Shown here: positions 19,491-31,568 of the stretch, piece after piece
Layout of the letters: each line of letters begins with the position of its first letter
Numbering within the stretch: position 1 is the first letter of the stretch
Source of the DNA: Rhipicephalus microplus
Taxonomy: Eukaryota; Arthropoda; Arachnida; Ixodida; Ixodidae
Reading direction: 5' to 3'
NCBI RefSeq assembly: GCF_043290135.1
Contig: NC_134707.1
Coordinates: 83,594,447-83,658,446 of the forward strand
DNA: 64,000 bases
Position numbers and translations under genes: made by a program
The notes under the pieces: model-generated
Seen by the model: the letters and a program-made list of their open reading frames with translations, nothing else
Database searches by the model: none
What the model was told of the DNA's origin: nothing

Positions 19491-20023
19491 GACGTTACCG
19501 TGCACAGGAAACATTAGTCGCGGACAGTGCCCTATAGTTTAGCGGTACAGCATTAACGTTCCCCGGACGGGATGGTGGCGCCACCTATCAAAGTGTTTAT
19601 GAGTAAGAAAGTGAGAAGGATATTAAAACGTGATTATCAGCCTGTGTTACCCCGCGAAGTATTGTTACACGTTTATTTTATTAATAATGAAAGTAAATAA
19701 ATAGGAACAACGCACCAAATGTGAGAAACTCCAGGTTTCCGATTTGTTTACATTGATGTTGTAGGTAGGCCTAAACACGTTAGAAATGGGCAGCTATCTC
19801 AGAGACTGCGCCAACTTAATTGTATGCTCTGTCGTAGAAGCTAACTGAAGGCAAGCGAAGGCACTTTAAACAGTCGTTTGCTGCAAACAAAGTGAATCTT
19901 TCAACAACCACGTCACTTCAAAGGGGGCATCCCAGAGCGCCACCATGTTTGACGTTAAATAGTGCACGTACAGTAAGCGGTACGGGTAACATATACGTAT
20001 CTGCGCATGCACACTTCACGCTA

Positions 20024-20515
20024 TCACGGTATGCCCGGGGTACATAAACTGTTTGATAGACAGTTATAGTTGGCGAGCGTGTTCGAGAGCTTCTGCTGTA
20101 ACCTTCCACATGGGTGTGCCACGGACAACTCGAGAAGAATGCCGGAAGTGAGAAGGTGAGACAGCTCGCATTCGGCGGGCTGATGCTGCAGTCCGGGCAC
20201 AAAAACAAGCCCGGTAGGCCAAGTGCCGGCAGCAACTGCGTACGGATAATCCAGGAACCTTCGAAGCAAAGCTAAATTGCCAACGGGAATGCAAGTGTTG
20301 GTGACGGGCAGATCCTGCACACTATATATGGCGCGAAGTACATTCGTATTGTTAAACGTTTGTAACGTCGTTGCGCCGTCTGCGTGGTGCATGAGTGTGG
20401 AAACCAAAGGGGTTTCACCATTCTCTGCTCCCGCAGAGACTACACTCCCTTTTTGAGATGCCTTAACGTCAGATTTTTTCGGCATTTTAAACACTGGATT
20501 CTTCGTTTCGTACAT
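20024..20515 (-). CDS. Uncharacterised minus-strand ORF, 163 aa (U7)
   Basis: Private changes: QKGS for QKGH, LRAIYSV for LGGVYSV, LQQKL and a terminal PGIP. Confidence 0.3.
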   Translation of the reverse strand: MYETKNPVFKMPKKSDVKASQKGSVVSAGAENGETPLVSTLMHHADGATTLQTFNNTNVLRAIYSVQDLPVTNTCIPVGNLALLRRFLDYPYAVAAGTWPTGLVFVPGLQHQPAECELSHLLTSGILLELSVAHPCGRLQQKLSNTLANYNCLSNSLCTPGIP

Positions 20516-21604
20516 ACGAAGAAATAGTGTGGTAAGATGTTCGCCGCTGGTTCTCGTTTTTTTTCTCCTAAGCACAGCGCTAAGGTATCAGATACAATCG
20601 CCACGTCTACGCGGAATTCTCCAGCCTTTGTACGTAGTGCCCAAAAACACCTTGCGAGATTGCGTGCGCGAACTCTACAATAATTGGATGCTGGGCGCTT
20701 ATACGACGTCCACCGCCCCGCGACAGTTTTTGGTTGAGTGTCGTCAGCAAGGGAATCTTTCACGGAAGATATGTTGCGCAAGTCTTTTCGCAAATGCTGC
20801 ATCAGCAACGCATTGGATGGAATGCAGGTCGGTGCACTGAGGGACGTAACTATAAAGAGGAATAGACGTCGTTGCTCTCAAGTTTGAACAAGACTTAGTG
20901 ACAGCACTTTGAGGCCTTCCAGCGTTTAACTAGGTGAAAGTAGTTTCAAAATAAAAAGAAACGTCATATTGCAGCTAGTTGTGCTACGTATTTATCAAGG
21001 TAAGGGTTCACGGTAATATTTTGCAATTCTTCAATACATACGGTATATTTGAAATCTAATAAGAGACGCAGATTCTTAGCGAATGCACGGATGCGCAAAA
21101 AAAAGTGGCTGCCAACTCATTTTAACACCCGAGCATGATGGCTGATTTGTTTCGCCAATTTCAATTTTGTGAGGCAAGTGTATCGCTGCCATGGCGTTTT
21201 GAAAAGGCTGACTCATTATAGACTCGCTAAATTGTGTCCGGCACTGTGGTATCGTGCGGTAAAAAAAACCGGTTAGCTAGAAAAATGTCTGATTTGGGGT
21301 TGAAAGGAAGCGTGCTACACTGACGACTGCATGAACGTGTCGCGTGTGGTCGTTTGCTGCGTCAGCGCGACCGCAGCGCCAGCCTTTCCAGTGGTTGCCC
21401 TCACCAGAACTCGTTTGGCCAACCAGCTCCTGTTCCGACAGCGAGAGTGGGCCTCATTGGCGGGCGTTGTTGGTGACGTCACTGCTTGAGTGAAAGGAGA
21501 GAGAGACAAGAGCTCAGTCAGCTGCTGCATTCGGCATTGAACGCACGTGCGCTACGTTGGGAGGAAAAAAGTATTGCTTCCCGTAAGTACACCGCTTTAT
21601 CGTC

Positions 21605-21976
21605 ATGCCCGCCAACCGTGCCCCGACTATTGACGATCTTATTTCTCAGGCTCAAGGGAAGATGCAGGACACCTCGAGCCTGCTTCGCTACGTCTTGCTC
21701 GCGGAGAGTTTGAAGATATGGGTCCCGTGTGACGATTCCTCAAGCGACGATTCATCGAGCGATGACTCGTCCAGTGAAGATTCATGGAGCGATGACTCGT
21801 CGACTGACGATGGTGCGGATTCGGCACCTGCTGTTTCTGGCGCTGGAGTCGAGGTAGGTAAAGCAGAGGCGTCTACTGGATCTGATACCGTCTGTAGGGT
21901 TTTACCGTCTGTTTCAGATGACGACGCCGGACCGCCGTGCAAGCGTCGCAGACTGGACGACTTCCATGGCGAGTAA
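21605..21976 (+). CDS. Array acidic ORF, U7 copy
   Basis: 123 aa. N21D (MQDTSS), F45S (PCDDS) and N86K (VGKAEAS) relative to U1. Both KRRR and the truncating TAA are present. Confidence 0.45.
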   Translation: MPANRAPTIDDLISQAQGKMQDTSSLLRYVLLAESLKIWVPCDDSSSDDSSSDDSSSEDSWSDDSSTDDGADSAPAVSGAGVEVGKAEASTGSDTVCRVLPSVSDDDAGPPCKRRRLDDFHGE

Positions 21977-22766
21977 CGAGGTGACACGGACGATTTGAAT
22001 ACCCTAGAGCCAAGACCAGGACCAAGCGGCCTTCAGGACGACTCCTCGGAAGAAGACGACGGTGACGTCTAGCCAGTACGCGGGGAGCCCTTAGCCATTT
22101 GGTTGGACGTTGACTGGGAGGTATTTGAAAAGCCACTTAAGATCCAGACCTTTATTTTCTTTACGAAGTTTAGTGTTCTTTTGTTGCATGTCTTTGCATG
22201 ATGCGTCTTTTGATCTGTGTTTGTAAATAACATGTATTTCTTTTGGCGCGAAAAGTTTTAATTAAACGGTTAGGCCTAGTGTACATCGAGAATAAAGATA
22301 TACAGACGACATTATATAGGTACGACATTATCCTCAAGAAACACTAGAAAGAACACAGACTTGCGAACTGCTAGATGGAGGCATAAAGAGAATCATTTAT
22401 GAAATCATATATACACTTGACACCAAAAAGTAAAAAAAAGAGGTCAGGACCTGAGCTATTGAGATGAAGTCCCGACCACAAAAAAAGAAAAAAAAACAGA
22501 TTCAGAACTATAGAGGCGGCCTCCGCCTTTGTTCATCTGGAAGGGGGCTAGGGGGCGCATTCGACTCTACTATACTTATCGTCGAGTGGTCTCGCCACCT
22601 TCCCCGAGACGCCGGTAAGCTTGCGTTGGTGCTCCGTTTTACAGTGAAAGCTGTGTATAACTTGAAAAATTCGTATAGTGGTGGTGTCACGAGCGGTCTC
22701 CACTGGCTCTTTTATCAGTTAATCACTCGCAGCGTCGTATGCACGCCGTCGGCAGCGCTTTGGGTT

Positions 22767-22806
22767 ATTCCCTTAACTTCTGCGCGATAGCAGAGGTTAA
22801 GGGAAT
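22767..22806. repeat. Conserved hairpin (U7)
   Basis: Arms and loop unchanged. Confidence 0.9.
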
Positions 22807-23339
22807 GACGTTACCGTGCACAGGAAACATTAGTCGCGGACAGTGCCCTATAGTTTAGCGGTACAGCATTAAGGTTCCCCGGACGGGATGGTGGCGCCAC
22901 CTATCAAAGTGTTTATGAGTAAGAAAGTGAGAAGGATATTAAAACGTGATTATCAGCCTGTGTTACCCCGCGAAGTATTGTTACACGTTTATTTTATTAA
23001 TAATGAAAGTAAATAAATAGGAACAACGCACCAAATGTGAAAAACTCCAGGTTTCCGATTTGTTTACATTGATGTTGTAGGTAGGCCTAAACACGTTAGA
23101 AATGGGCAGCTATCTCAGAGACTGCGCCAACTTAATTGTATGCTCTGTCGTAGAAGCTAACTGAAGGCAAGCGAAGGCACTTTAAACAGTCGTTTGCTGC
23201 AAACAAAGTGAATCTTTCAACAACCACGTCACTTCAAAGGGGGCATCCCAGAGCGCCACCATGTTTGACGTTAAATAGTGCACGTACAGTAAGCGGTACG
23301 GGTAACATATACGTATCGGCGCATGCACACTTCACGCTA

Positions 23340-23831
23340 TCACGGTACGCCCGGGGTACATAAACTGTTTGATAGACAGTTATAGTTGGCGAGCGTGTTC
23401 GAGAGCTTCTCCTGTAACCTTCCACATGGGTGTGCCACGGACAACTCGAGAAGAATGCCGGAAGTGAGAAGGTGAGACAGCTCGCATTCGGCGGGCTGAT
23501 GCTGCAGTCCGGGCACAAAAACAAGCCCGGTAGGCCAAGTGCCGGCAGCAACTGCGTACGGATAATCCAGGAACCTTCGAAGCAAAGCTAAATTGCCAAC
23601 GGGAATGCAAGTGTTGGTGACGGGCAGATCCTGCACACTATATACGCCGCCAAGTACATTCGTATTGTTAAACGTTTGTAACGTCGTTGCGCCGTCTGCG
23701 TGGTGCATGAGTGTGGAAACCAAAGGGGTTTCACCATTCTCTGCTCCCGCAGAGACTACATGCCCTTTTTGAGATGCCTTGACGTCAGATTTTTTCGGCA
23801 TTTTAAACACTGGATTCTTCGTTTCGTACAT
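23340..23831 (-). CDS. Uncharacterised minus-strand ORF, 163 aa (U8)
   Basis: Same protein as in U4 and U5. A change in the region shared with the overlapping ORF ('cttgacgtcag') is synonymous here but alters the other frame. Confidence 0.3.
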   Translation of the reverse strand: MYETKNPVFKMPKKSDVKASQKGHVVSAGAENGETPLVSTLMHHADGATTLQTFNNTNVLGGVYSVQDLPVTNTCIPVGNLALLRRFLDYPYAVAAGTWPTGLVFVPGLQHQPAECELSHLLTSGILLELSVAHPCGRLQEKLSNTLANYNCLSNSLCTPGVP

Positions 23832-24924
23832 ACGAAGAAATGGTGTGGTAAGATGTTCGCCACTGGTTCTCGTTTTTTTCCCCCTAAGCACAGCGCTAAG
23901 GTATCAGATACAATCGCCACGTCTACGCGGAATTCTCCGGCCTTTGTACGTAGTGCCCAAAAACACCTTGCGAGATTGCGTGCGCGAACTCTACAATAAG
24001 TGGATGCTGGGCGCTTATACGACGTCCACCGCCCCGCGACAGTTTTTGGTTGAGTGTCGTCAGCAAGGGAATCTTTCACGGAAGATATGTTGCGCAAGTC
24101 TTTTCGCAAATGCTGCATCAGCAACGCATTGGATGGAATGCAGGTCGGTGCACTGAGGGACGTAACTATAAAGAGGAATAGACGTCGTCGCTCTCAAGTT
24201 TGAACAAGACTTAGTGACAGCACTTTGAGGCCTTCCGGCGTTTAACTAGGTGAAAGTAGTTTCAAAATAAAAAGAAACGTCATATTGCAGCTAGTTTTGC
24301 GACGTATTTATCAAGGTAAGGGTGCACGGTAATATTTTGCGATTCTTCAATACATACTACGGTATATTTGAAATCTAATAAGAGACGCAGATTCTTAGCG
24401 AATGCACGGATGCGCAAAAAAAAGTGGCTGCCAACTCATTTTAACACCCGAGCATGATGGCTGATTTGTTTCGCCAATTTCAATTTTGTGAGGCAAGTGT
24501 ATCGCTGCCATGGCGTTTTGAAAAGGCTGACTCATTATAGACTCGCTAAATTGTGTCCGGCACTGTGGTATCGTGCGGTAAAAAAAACCGGTTAGCTAGA
24601 AAAATATCTGATTTGGGGTTGAAAGGAAGCGTGCTACACTGACGACTGCATGAACGTGTCGCGTGTGGTCGTTTGCTGCGTCAGCGCGACCGCAGCGCCA
24701 GCCTTTCCAGTGGTTGCCCTCACCAGAACTCGTTTGGCCAACCAGCTCCTGTTCCGACAGCGAGAGTGGGCCTCATTGGCGGGCGCTGTTGGTGACGTCA
24801 CTGCTTGAGTGAAAGGAGAGAGAGACAAGAGCTCAGTCGGCTGCTGGCTTCGGCATTGAACGCACGTGCGCTACGTTGGGAGGAAAAAAAGTATTGCTTC
24901 CCGTAAGTACACCGCTTTATCGTC

Positions 24925-25296
24925 ATGCCCGCCAACCGTGCCCCGACTATTGACGATCTTATTTCTCATGCTCAAGGGAAGATGCAGAACACCTCGAGCC
25001 TGCTTCGCTACGTCTTGCTCGCGGAGAGTTTGAAGATATGGGTCCCATTTGACGATTCCTCAAGCGACGATTCATCGAGCGATGACTCGTCCAGTGAAGA
25101 TTCATGGAGCGATGACACGTCGACTGACGATGGTGCGGATTCGGCACATGCTGTTTCTGGCGCTGGAGTCGAGGTAGGTAATGGAGAGGCGTCTACTGGA
25201 TCTGATACCGTCTGTAGGGTTTTACCGTCTGTTTCAGATGACGACGCCGGACCGCCGTGCAAGCGTCGCAGACTGGACGACTTCCATGGCGAGTAA
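24925..25296 (+). CDS. Array acidic ORF, U8 copy
   Basis: 123 aa with the most substitutions among A-type copies: Q15H, C43F, F45S, S66T in 'WSDDT', P76H and A87G. Q15H is the same base change that destroys the AG of the candidate 67-bp intron, so only the unspliced start could serve here. Confidence 0.42.
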   Translation: MPANRAPTIDDLISHAQGKMQNTSSLLRYVLLAESLKIWVPFDDSSSDDSSSDDSSSEDSWSDDTSTDDGADSAHAVSGAGVEVGNGEASTGSDTVCRVLPSVSDDDAGPPCKRRRLDDFHGE

Positions 25297-26090
25297 CGAG
25301 GTGACACGGACGATTTGTATACCCTAGAGCCCAGACCAGGACCAAGCGGCTTTCAGGACGACTCCTCGGAAGAAGACGACGGTGACGTCTAGCCAGTACG
25401 CGGGGCGCCCTTAGCCATTTGGTTGGACGTTGACTGGGAGGTATTTGAAAAGCCACTTAAGATCCAGACCTTTCTTTTCTTTACGAAGTTTAGTGTTCTT
25501 TTGTTGCATGTCTTTGCATGATGAGTCTTTTGATCTGTGTTTGTAAATAACATGTATTTCTTTTGGCGCGAAAAGTTTTAATTAAACGATTAGCCCTATT
25601 GTACATCGAGAATAAAGATATACAGACGACATTATAAAGGTACGACATTATCCTCAAGAAACACTACAAAGAACACAGACTTGCGAACTGCTAGATGGAG
25701 GCATAAAGAGAATCATTTATGACATCAGATATACACTTAACACCAAAAAGTAAAAAAAAAGAGGTCAGGACCTGAGCTATCGAGATGAAGTCCCGACCAC
25801 AAAAAAAGAAAAAAAAAACAGATTCAGAACTATAGAGGCGGCCTCCGCCTTTGTTCATCTGGAAGGGGGCGGGGGGGGGCGCATTCGACTCTACTATACT
25901 TCTCGTCGAGTGGTCTCGCCACCTTCCCCGAGACGCCAGTAAGCTTGCGTTGGTGCTCCGTTTTACAGTGAAAGCTGTGTATAACTTGAAAAATTCGTAT
26001 AGTGGTGGTGTCACGAGCGGTCTCCACTGGCTCTTTTATCAGTTAATCACTCGCAGCGTCGTATGCACGCCGTCGGCAGCGCTTTGGGTT

Positions 26091-26130
26091 ATTCCCTTAA
26101 CTTCTGCGCGATAGCAGAGGTTAAGGGAAT
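26091..26130. repeat. Conserved hairpin (U8)
   Basis: Arms and loop unchanged. Confidence 0.9.
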
Positions 26131-26663
26131 GACGTTACCGTGCACAGGAAACATTAGTCGCGGACAGTGCCCTATAGTTTAGCGGTACAGCATTTAGGTT
26201 CCCCGGACGGGATGGTGGCGCCACCTATCAAAGTGTTTATGAGTAAGAAAGTGAGAAGGATATTAAAACGTGATTATCAGCCTGTGTTACCCCGCGAAGT
26301 ATTGTTACACGTTTATTTTATTAATAATGAAAGTAAATAAATAGGAACAACGCACCAAATGTGAAAAACTCCAGGTTTCCGATTTGTTTACATTGATGTT
26401 GTAGGTAGGCCTAAACACGTTAGAAATGGGCAGCTATCTCAGAGACTGCGCCAACTTAATTGTATGCTCTGTCGTAGAAGCTAACTGAAGGCAAGCGAAG
26501 GCACTTTAAACAGTCGTTTGCTGCAAACAAAGTGAATCTTTCAACAACCACGTCACTTCAAAGGGGGCATCCCAGAGCGCCACCATGTTTGACGTTAAAT
26601 AGTGCACGTACAGTAAGCGGTACGGGTAACATATACGTATCGGCGCATGCACACTTCACGCTA

Positions 26664-27155
26664 TCACGGTACACCCGGGGTACATAAACTGTTTGATAGA
26701 CAGTTATAGTTGGCGAGCGTGTTCGAGAGCTTCTCCTGTAACCTTCCACATGGGTGTGCCACGGACAACTCGAGAAGAATGCCGGAAGTGAGAAGGTGAG
26801 ACAGCTCGCATTCGGCGGGCTGATGCTGCAGTCCGGGCACAAAAACAAGCCCGGTAGGCCAAGTGCCGGCAGCAACTGCGTACGGATAATCCAGGAACCT
26901 CCGAAGCAAAGCTAAATTGCCAACGGGAATGCAAGTGTTGGTGACGGGCAGATCCTGCACACTATATACGCCGCCAAGTACATTCGTATTGTTAAACGTT
27001 TGTAACGTCGTTGCGCCGTCTGCGTGGTGCATGAGTGTGGAAACCAAAGGGGTTTCACCATTCTCTGCTCCCGCAGAGACTACATGCCCTTTTTGAGATG
27101 CCTTAACGTCAGATTTTTTCGGCATTTTAAACACTGGATTCTTCGTTTCGTACAT
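26664..27155 (-). CDS. Uncharacterised minus-strand ORF, 163 aa (U9)
   Basis: Same predicted protein as U4; the pyrimidine run upstream is 7T5C. Confidence 0.3.
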   Translation of the reverse strand: MYETKNPVFKMPKKSDVKASQKGHVVSAGAENGETPLVSTLMHHADGATTLQTFNNTNVLGGVYSVQDLPVTNTCIPVGNLALLRRFLDYPYAVAAGTWPTGLVFVPGLQHQPAECELSHLLTSGILLELSVAHPCGRLQEKLSNTLANYNCLSNSLCTPGVP

Positions 27156-28244
27156 ACGAAGAAATGGTGTGGTAAGATGTTCGCCGCTGGTTCTCGTTTT
27201 TTTCCCCCTAAGCACAGCGCTAAGGTATCAGATACAATCGCCACGTCTACGCGGAATTCTCCAGCCTTTGTACGTAGTGCCCAAAAACACCTTGCGAGAT
27301 TGCGTGCGCGAACTCTACAATAAGTGGATGCTGGGCGCTTATACGACGTCCACCGCCCCGCGACAGTTTTTGGTTGAGTGTCGTCAGAAAGGGAATCTTT
27401 CACGGAAGATATGTTGCGCAAGTCTTTTCGCAAATGCTGCATCAGCAACGCATTGGATGGAATGCAGGTCGGTGCACTGAGGGACGTAACTATAAAGAGG
27501 AACAGACGTCGTCGCTCTCAAGTTTGAACAAGACTTAGTGACAGCACTTTGAGGCCTTCCGGCGTTTAACTAGATGAAAGTAGTTTCAAAATAAAAAGAA
27601 ACGTCATATTGCAGCTAGTTGTGCTACGTATTTATCAAGGTAAGGGTGCACGGTAATATTTTGCGATTCTTCAATACATACGGTATATTTGAAATCTAAT
27701 AAGAGACGCAGATTCTTAGCGAATGCACGGATGCGCAAAAAAAAGTGGCTGCCAACTCATTTTAACACCCGAGCATGATGGCTGATTTGTTTCGCCAATT
27801 TTAATTTTGTGAGGCAAGTGTATCGCTGCCATGGCGTTTTGAAAAGGCTGACTCATTATAGACTCGCTAAATATTGTCCGGCACTGTGGTATCGTGCGGT
27901 AAAAAAAACCGGTTAGCTAGAAAAATACCTGATTTGGGGTTGAAAGGAAGCGTGCTACACTGACGACTGCATGAACGTGTCGCGTGTGGTCGTTTGCTGC
28001 ATCAGCGCGACCGCAGCGCCAGCCTTTCCAGTGGTTGCCCTCACCAGAACTCGTTTGGCCAACCAGCTCCTGTTCCGACAGCGAGAGTGGGCCTCATTGG
28101 CGGGCGTTGTTGGTGACGTCACTGCTTGAGTGAAAGGAGAGAGAGACAAGAGCTCAGTCAGCTGCTGCATTCGGCATTGAACGCACGTGCGCTACGTTGG
28201 GAGGAAAAAATTATTGCTTCCCGTAAGTACACCGCTTTATCGTC

Positions 28245-28616
28245 ATGCCCGCCAACCGTGCCCCGACTATTGACGATCTTATTTCTCAGGCTCAAGGGAA
28301 GATGCAGAACACCTCGAGCCTGCTTCGCTACGTCTTGCTCGCGGAGAGTTTGAAGATATGGGTCCCGTGTGACGATTTCTCAAGCGACGATTCATCGAGC
28401 GATGACTCGTCCAGTGAAGATTCATGGAGCGATGACTCGTCGACTGACGATGGTGCGGATTCGGCACCTGCTGTTTCTGGCGCTGGAGTCCAGGTAGGTA
28501 ATGCAGAGGCGTCTACTGGATCTGATACCGTCTGTAGGGTTTTACCGTCTGTTTCAGATGACGACGCCGGACCGCCGTGCAAGCGTCGCAGACTGGACGA
28601 CTTCCATGGCGAGTAA
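28245..28616 (+). CDS. Array acidic ORF, U9 copy
   Basis: 123 aa; E83Q (GVQVG) is the only change from U1. TAA-truncated. Confidence 0.45.
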   Translation: MPANRAPTIDDLISQAQGKMQNTSSLLRYVLLAESLKIWVPCDDFSSDDSSSDDSSSEDSWSDDSSTDDGADSAPAVSGAGVQVGNAEASTGSDTVCRVLPSVSDDDAGPPCKRRRLDDFHGE

Positions 28617-29410
28617 CGAGGTGACACGGACGATTTGAATACGCTAGAGCCCAGACCAGGACCAAGCGGCTTTCAGGACGACTCCTCGGAAGAAGACGAC
28701 GGTGACGTCTAGCCAGTACGTGGGGCGCCCTTAGCCATTTGGTTGGACGTTGACTGGGAGGTATTTGAAAAGCCACTTAAGATCCAGACCTTTCTTTTCT
28801 TTACGAAGTTTAGTGTTCTTTTGTTGTATGTCTTTGCATGATGCGTCTTCTGATCTGTGTTTGTAAATAACATGTATTTTTTTTGGCGCGAAAAGTTTTG
28901 ATTAAACGATTAGGCCTATTGTACATCGAGAATAAAGATATACAGACGAAATTATATAGGTACGACATTATCCTCAAGAAACACTACAAAGAACACAGAC
29001 TTGCGAACTGCTAGATGGAGGCATAAAGAGAATCATTTATGACATCAGATATACACTTAACACCAAAAAGTAAAAAAAAAAGAGGTCAGGACCTGAGCTA
29101 TTGAGATGAAGTCCCGACCACAAAAAAAGAAAAAAAAACAGATTCAGAACTATAGAGGCGGCCTCCGCCTTTGTTCATCTGGAAGGGGGCGGGGGGGGGC
29201 GCATTCGACTCTATTATACTTCTCGTCGAGTGGTCTCGCCACCTTCCCCGAGACGCCAGTAAGCTTGCGTTGGTGCTCCGTTTTACAGTGAAAGCTGTGT
29301 ATAACTTGAAAAATTCGTATAGTGGTGGTGTCACGAGCGGTCTCCACTGGCTCTTTTATCAGTTAATCACTCGCAGCGTCGTAAGCACGCCGTCGGCAGC
29401 GCTTTGGGTT

Positions 29411-29450
29411 ATTCCCTTAACTTCTGCGCGATAGCAGAGGTTAAGGGAAT
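29411..29450. repeat. Conserved hairpin (U9)
   Basis: Arms and loop unchanged; a private change lies 30 bp upstream ('gtaagcacgcc'). Confidence 0.9.
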
Positions 29451-29983
29451 GACGTTACCGTGCACAGGAAACATTAGTCGCGGACAGTGCCCTATAGTTT
29501 AGCGGTACAGCATTTAGGTTCCCCGGACGGGATGGTGGCGCCACCTATCAAAGTGTTTATGAGTAAGAAAGTGAGAAGGATATTAAAACGTGATTATCAG
29601 CCTGTGTTACCCCGCGAAGTATTGTTACACGTTTATTTTATTAATAATGAAAGTAAATAAATAGGAACAACGCACCAAATGTGAAAAACTCCAGGTTTCC
29701 GATTTGTTTACATTGATGTTGTAGGTAGGCCTAAACACGTTAGAAATGGGCAGCTATCTCAGAGACTGCGCCAACTTAATTGTATGCTCTGTCGTAGAAG
29801 CTAACTGAAGGCAAGCGAAGGCACTTTAAACAGTCGTTTGCTGCAAACAAAGTGAATCTTTCAACAACCACGTCACTTCAAAGGGGGCATCCCAGAGCGC
29901 CACCATGTTTGACGTTAAATAGTGCACGTACAGTAAGCGGTACGGGTAACATATACGTATCGGCGCATGCACACTTCACGCTA

Positions 29984-30475
29984 TCACGGTACACCCGGGG
30001 TACATAAACTGTTTGATAGACAGTTATAGTTGGCGAGCGTGTTCGAGAGCTTCTCCTGTAACCTTCCACATGGGTGTGCCACGGACAACTCGAGAAGAAT
30101 GCCGGAAGTGAGAAGGTGAGACAGCTCGCATTCGGCGGGCTGATGCTGCAGTCCGGGCACAAAAACAAGCCCGGTAGGCCAAGTGCCGGCAGCAACTGCG
30201 TACGGATAATCCAGGAACCTCCGAAGCAAAGCTAAATTGCCAACGGGAATGCAAGTGTTGGTGACGGGCAGATCCTGCACACTATATACGCCGCCAAGTA
30301 CATTCGTATTGTTAAACGTTTGTAACGTCGTTGCGCCGTCTGCGTGGTGCATGAGTGTGGAAACCAAAGGGGTTTCACCATTCTCTGCTCCCGCAGAGAC
30401 TACATGCCCTTTTTGAGATGCCTTAACGTCAGATTTTTTCGGCATTTTAAACACTGGATTCTTCGTTTCGTACAT
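29984..30475 (-). CDS. Uncharacterised minus-strand ORF, 163 aa (U10)
   Basis: Same predicted protein as U9, consistent with the shared left halves of these two units. Confidence 0.3.
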   Translation of the reverse strand: MYETKNPVFKMPKKSDVKASQKGHVVSAGAENGETPLVSTLMHHADGATTLQTFNNTNVLGGVYSVQDLPVTNTCIPVGNLALLRRFLDYPYAVAAGTWPTGLVFVPGLQHQPAECELSHLLTSGILLELSVAHPCGRLQEKLSNTLANYNCLSNSLCTPGVP

Positions 30476-31568
30476 ACGAAGAAATGGTGTGGTAAGATGT
30501 TCGCCGCTGGTTCTCGTTTTTTTCCCCCTAAGCACAGCGCTAAGGTATCAGATACAATCGCCACGTCTACGCGGAATTCTCCAGCCTTTGTACGTAGTGC
30601 CCAAAAACACCTTGCGAGATTGCGTGCGCGAACTCTACAATAAGTGGATGCTGGGCGCTTATACGACGTCCACCGCCCCGCGACAGTTTTTGGTTGAGTG
30701 TCGTCAGAAAGGGAATCTTTCACGGAAGATATGTTGCGCAAGTCTTTTCGCAAATGCTGCATCAGCAACGCATTGGATGGAATGCAGGTCGGTGCACTGA
30801 GGGACGTAACTCTAAAGAGGAACAGACGTCGTCGCTCTCAAGTTTGAACAAGACTTAGTGACAGCACTTTGAGGCCTTCCGGCGTTTAACTAGATGAAAG
30901 TAGTTTCAAAATAAAAAGAAACGTCATATTGCAGCTAGTTGTGCTACGTATTTATCAAGGTAAGGGTGCACGGTAATATTTTGCAATTCTTCAATACATA
31001 CGGTATATTTGAAATCTAATAAGAGACGCAGATTCTTAGCGAATGCACGGATGCGCAAAAAAAAAAGTGGCTGCCAACTCATTTTAACACCCGAGCATGA
31101 TGGCTGATTTGTTTCGCCAATTTCAATTTTGTGAGGCAAGTGTATCGCTGCCATGGCGTTTTGGAAAGGCTGACTCATTATAGACTCGCTAAATTGTGTC
31201 CGGCACTGTGGTATCGTGCGGTAAAAAAAACCGGTCAGCTGGAAAAATATCTGATTTGGGGTTGAAAGGAAGCGTGCTACACTGACGACTGCATGAACGT
31301 GTCGCGTGTGGTCGTTTGCTGCGTCAGCGCGACCGCAGCGCCAGCCTTTCCAGTGGTTGCCCTCACCAGAACTCGTTTGGCCAACCAGCTCCTGTTCCGA
31401 CAGCGAGAGTGGGCCTCATTGGCGGGCGCTGTTGGTGACGTCACTGCTTGAGTGAAAGGAGAGAGAGACAAGAGCTCAGTCGGCTGCTGGCTTCGGCATT
31501 GAACGCACGTGCGCTACGTTGGGAGGAAAAAAAGGTATTGCTTCCCGTAAGTACACCGCTTTATCGTC

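Larger units (their letters stand above)
16589..19907. repeat. Tandem macrosatellite unit U6 (A type)
   Basis: 3,319 bp. Near-twin of U1, exactly five units away, sharing its rare variants along the whole length. Private change 'actttttgatag' removes the left arm of the small inverted repeat near the end of the minus ORF. Confidence 0.97.
19908..23223. repeat. Tandem macrosatellite unit U7 (A-like)
   Basis: 3,316 bp. Private or rare variants: 'atatatggcgcgaag', 'cactccctt', 'gaaatagtgtgg', 'ggggctaggggg' (G-run broken). 'gatgcaggacacc' and 'aaaatgtctg' are shared with U18. Confidence 0.97.
23224..26547. repeat. Tandem macrosatellite unit U8 (A type)
   Basis: 3,324 bp, the longest uninterrupted unit. 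It has an extra 'tac' in 'catactacgg' near 24355 and long A/G runs. It loses the AG of the candidate intron acceptor ('tttctcatgctc', near 24967). The pyrimidine run in the minus ORF overlap is 7 T + 5 C, as in U9 and U10. Confidence 0.97.
26548..29867. repeat. Tandem macrosatellite unit U9 (A type)
   Basis: 3,320 bp. Left half is nearly the same as U10 ('tacacccgggg', 'aacctccgaag', 7T5C run); the region after the plus ORF shares 'tttgattaaacg' with U1 and U6. Private 'aaatattgtccgg' near 27871. Confidence 0.97.
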
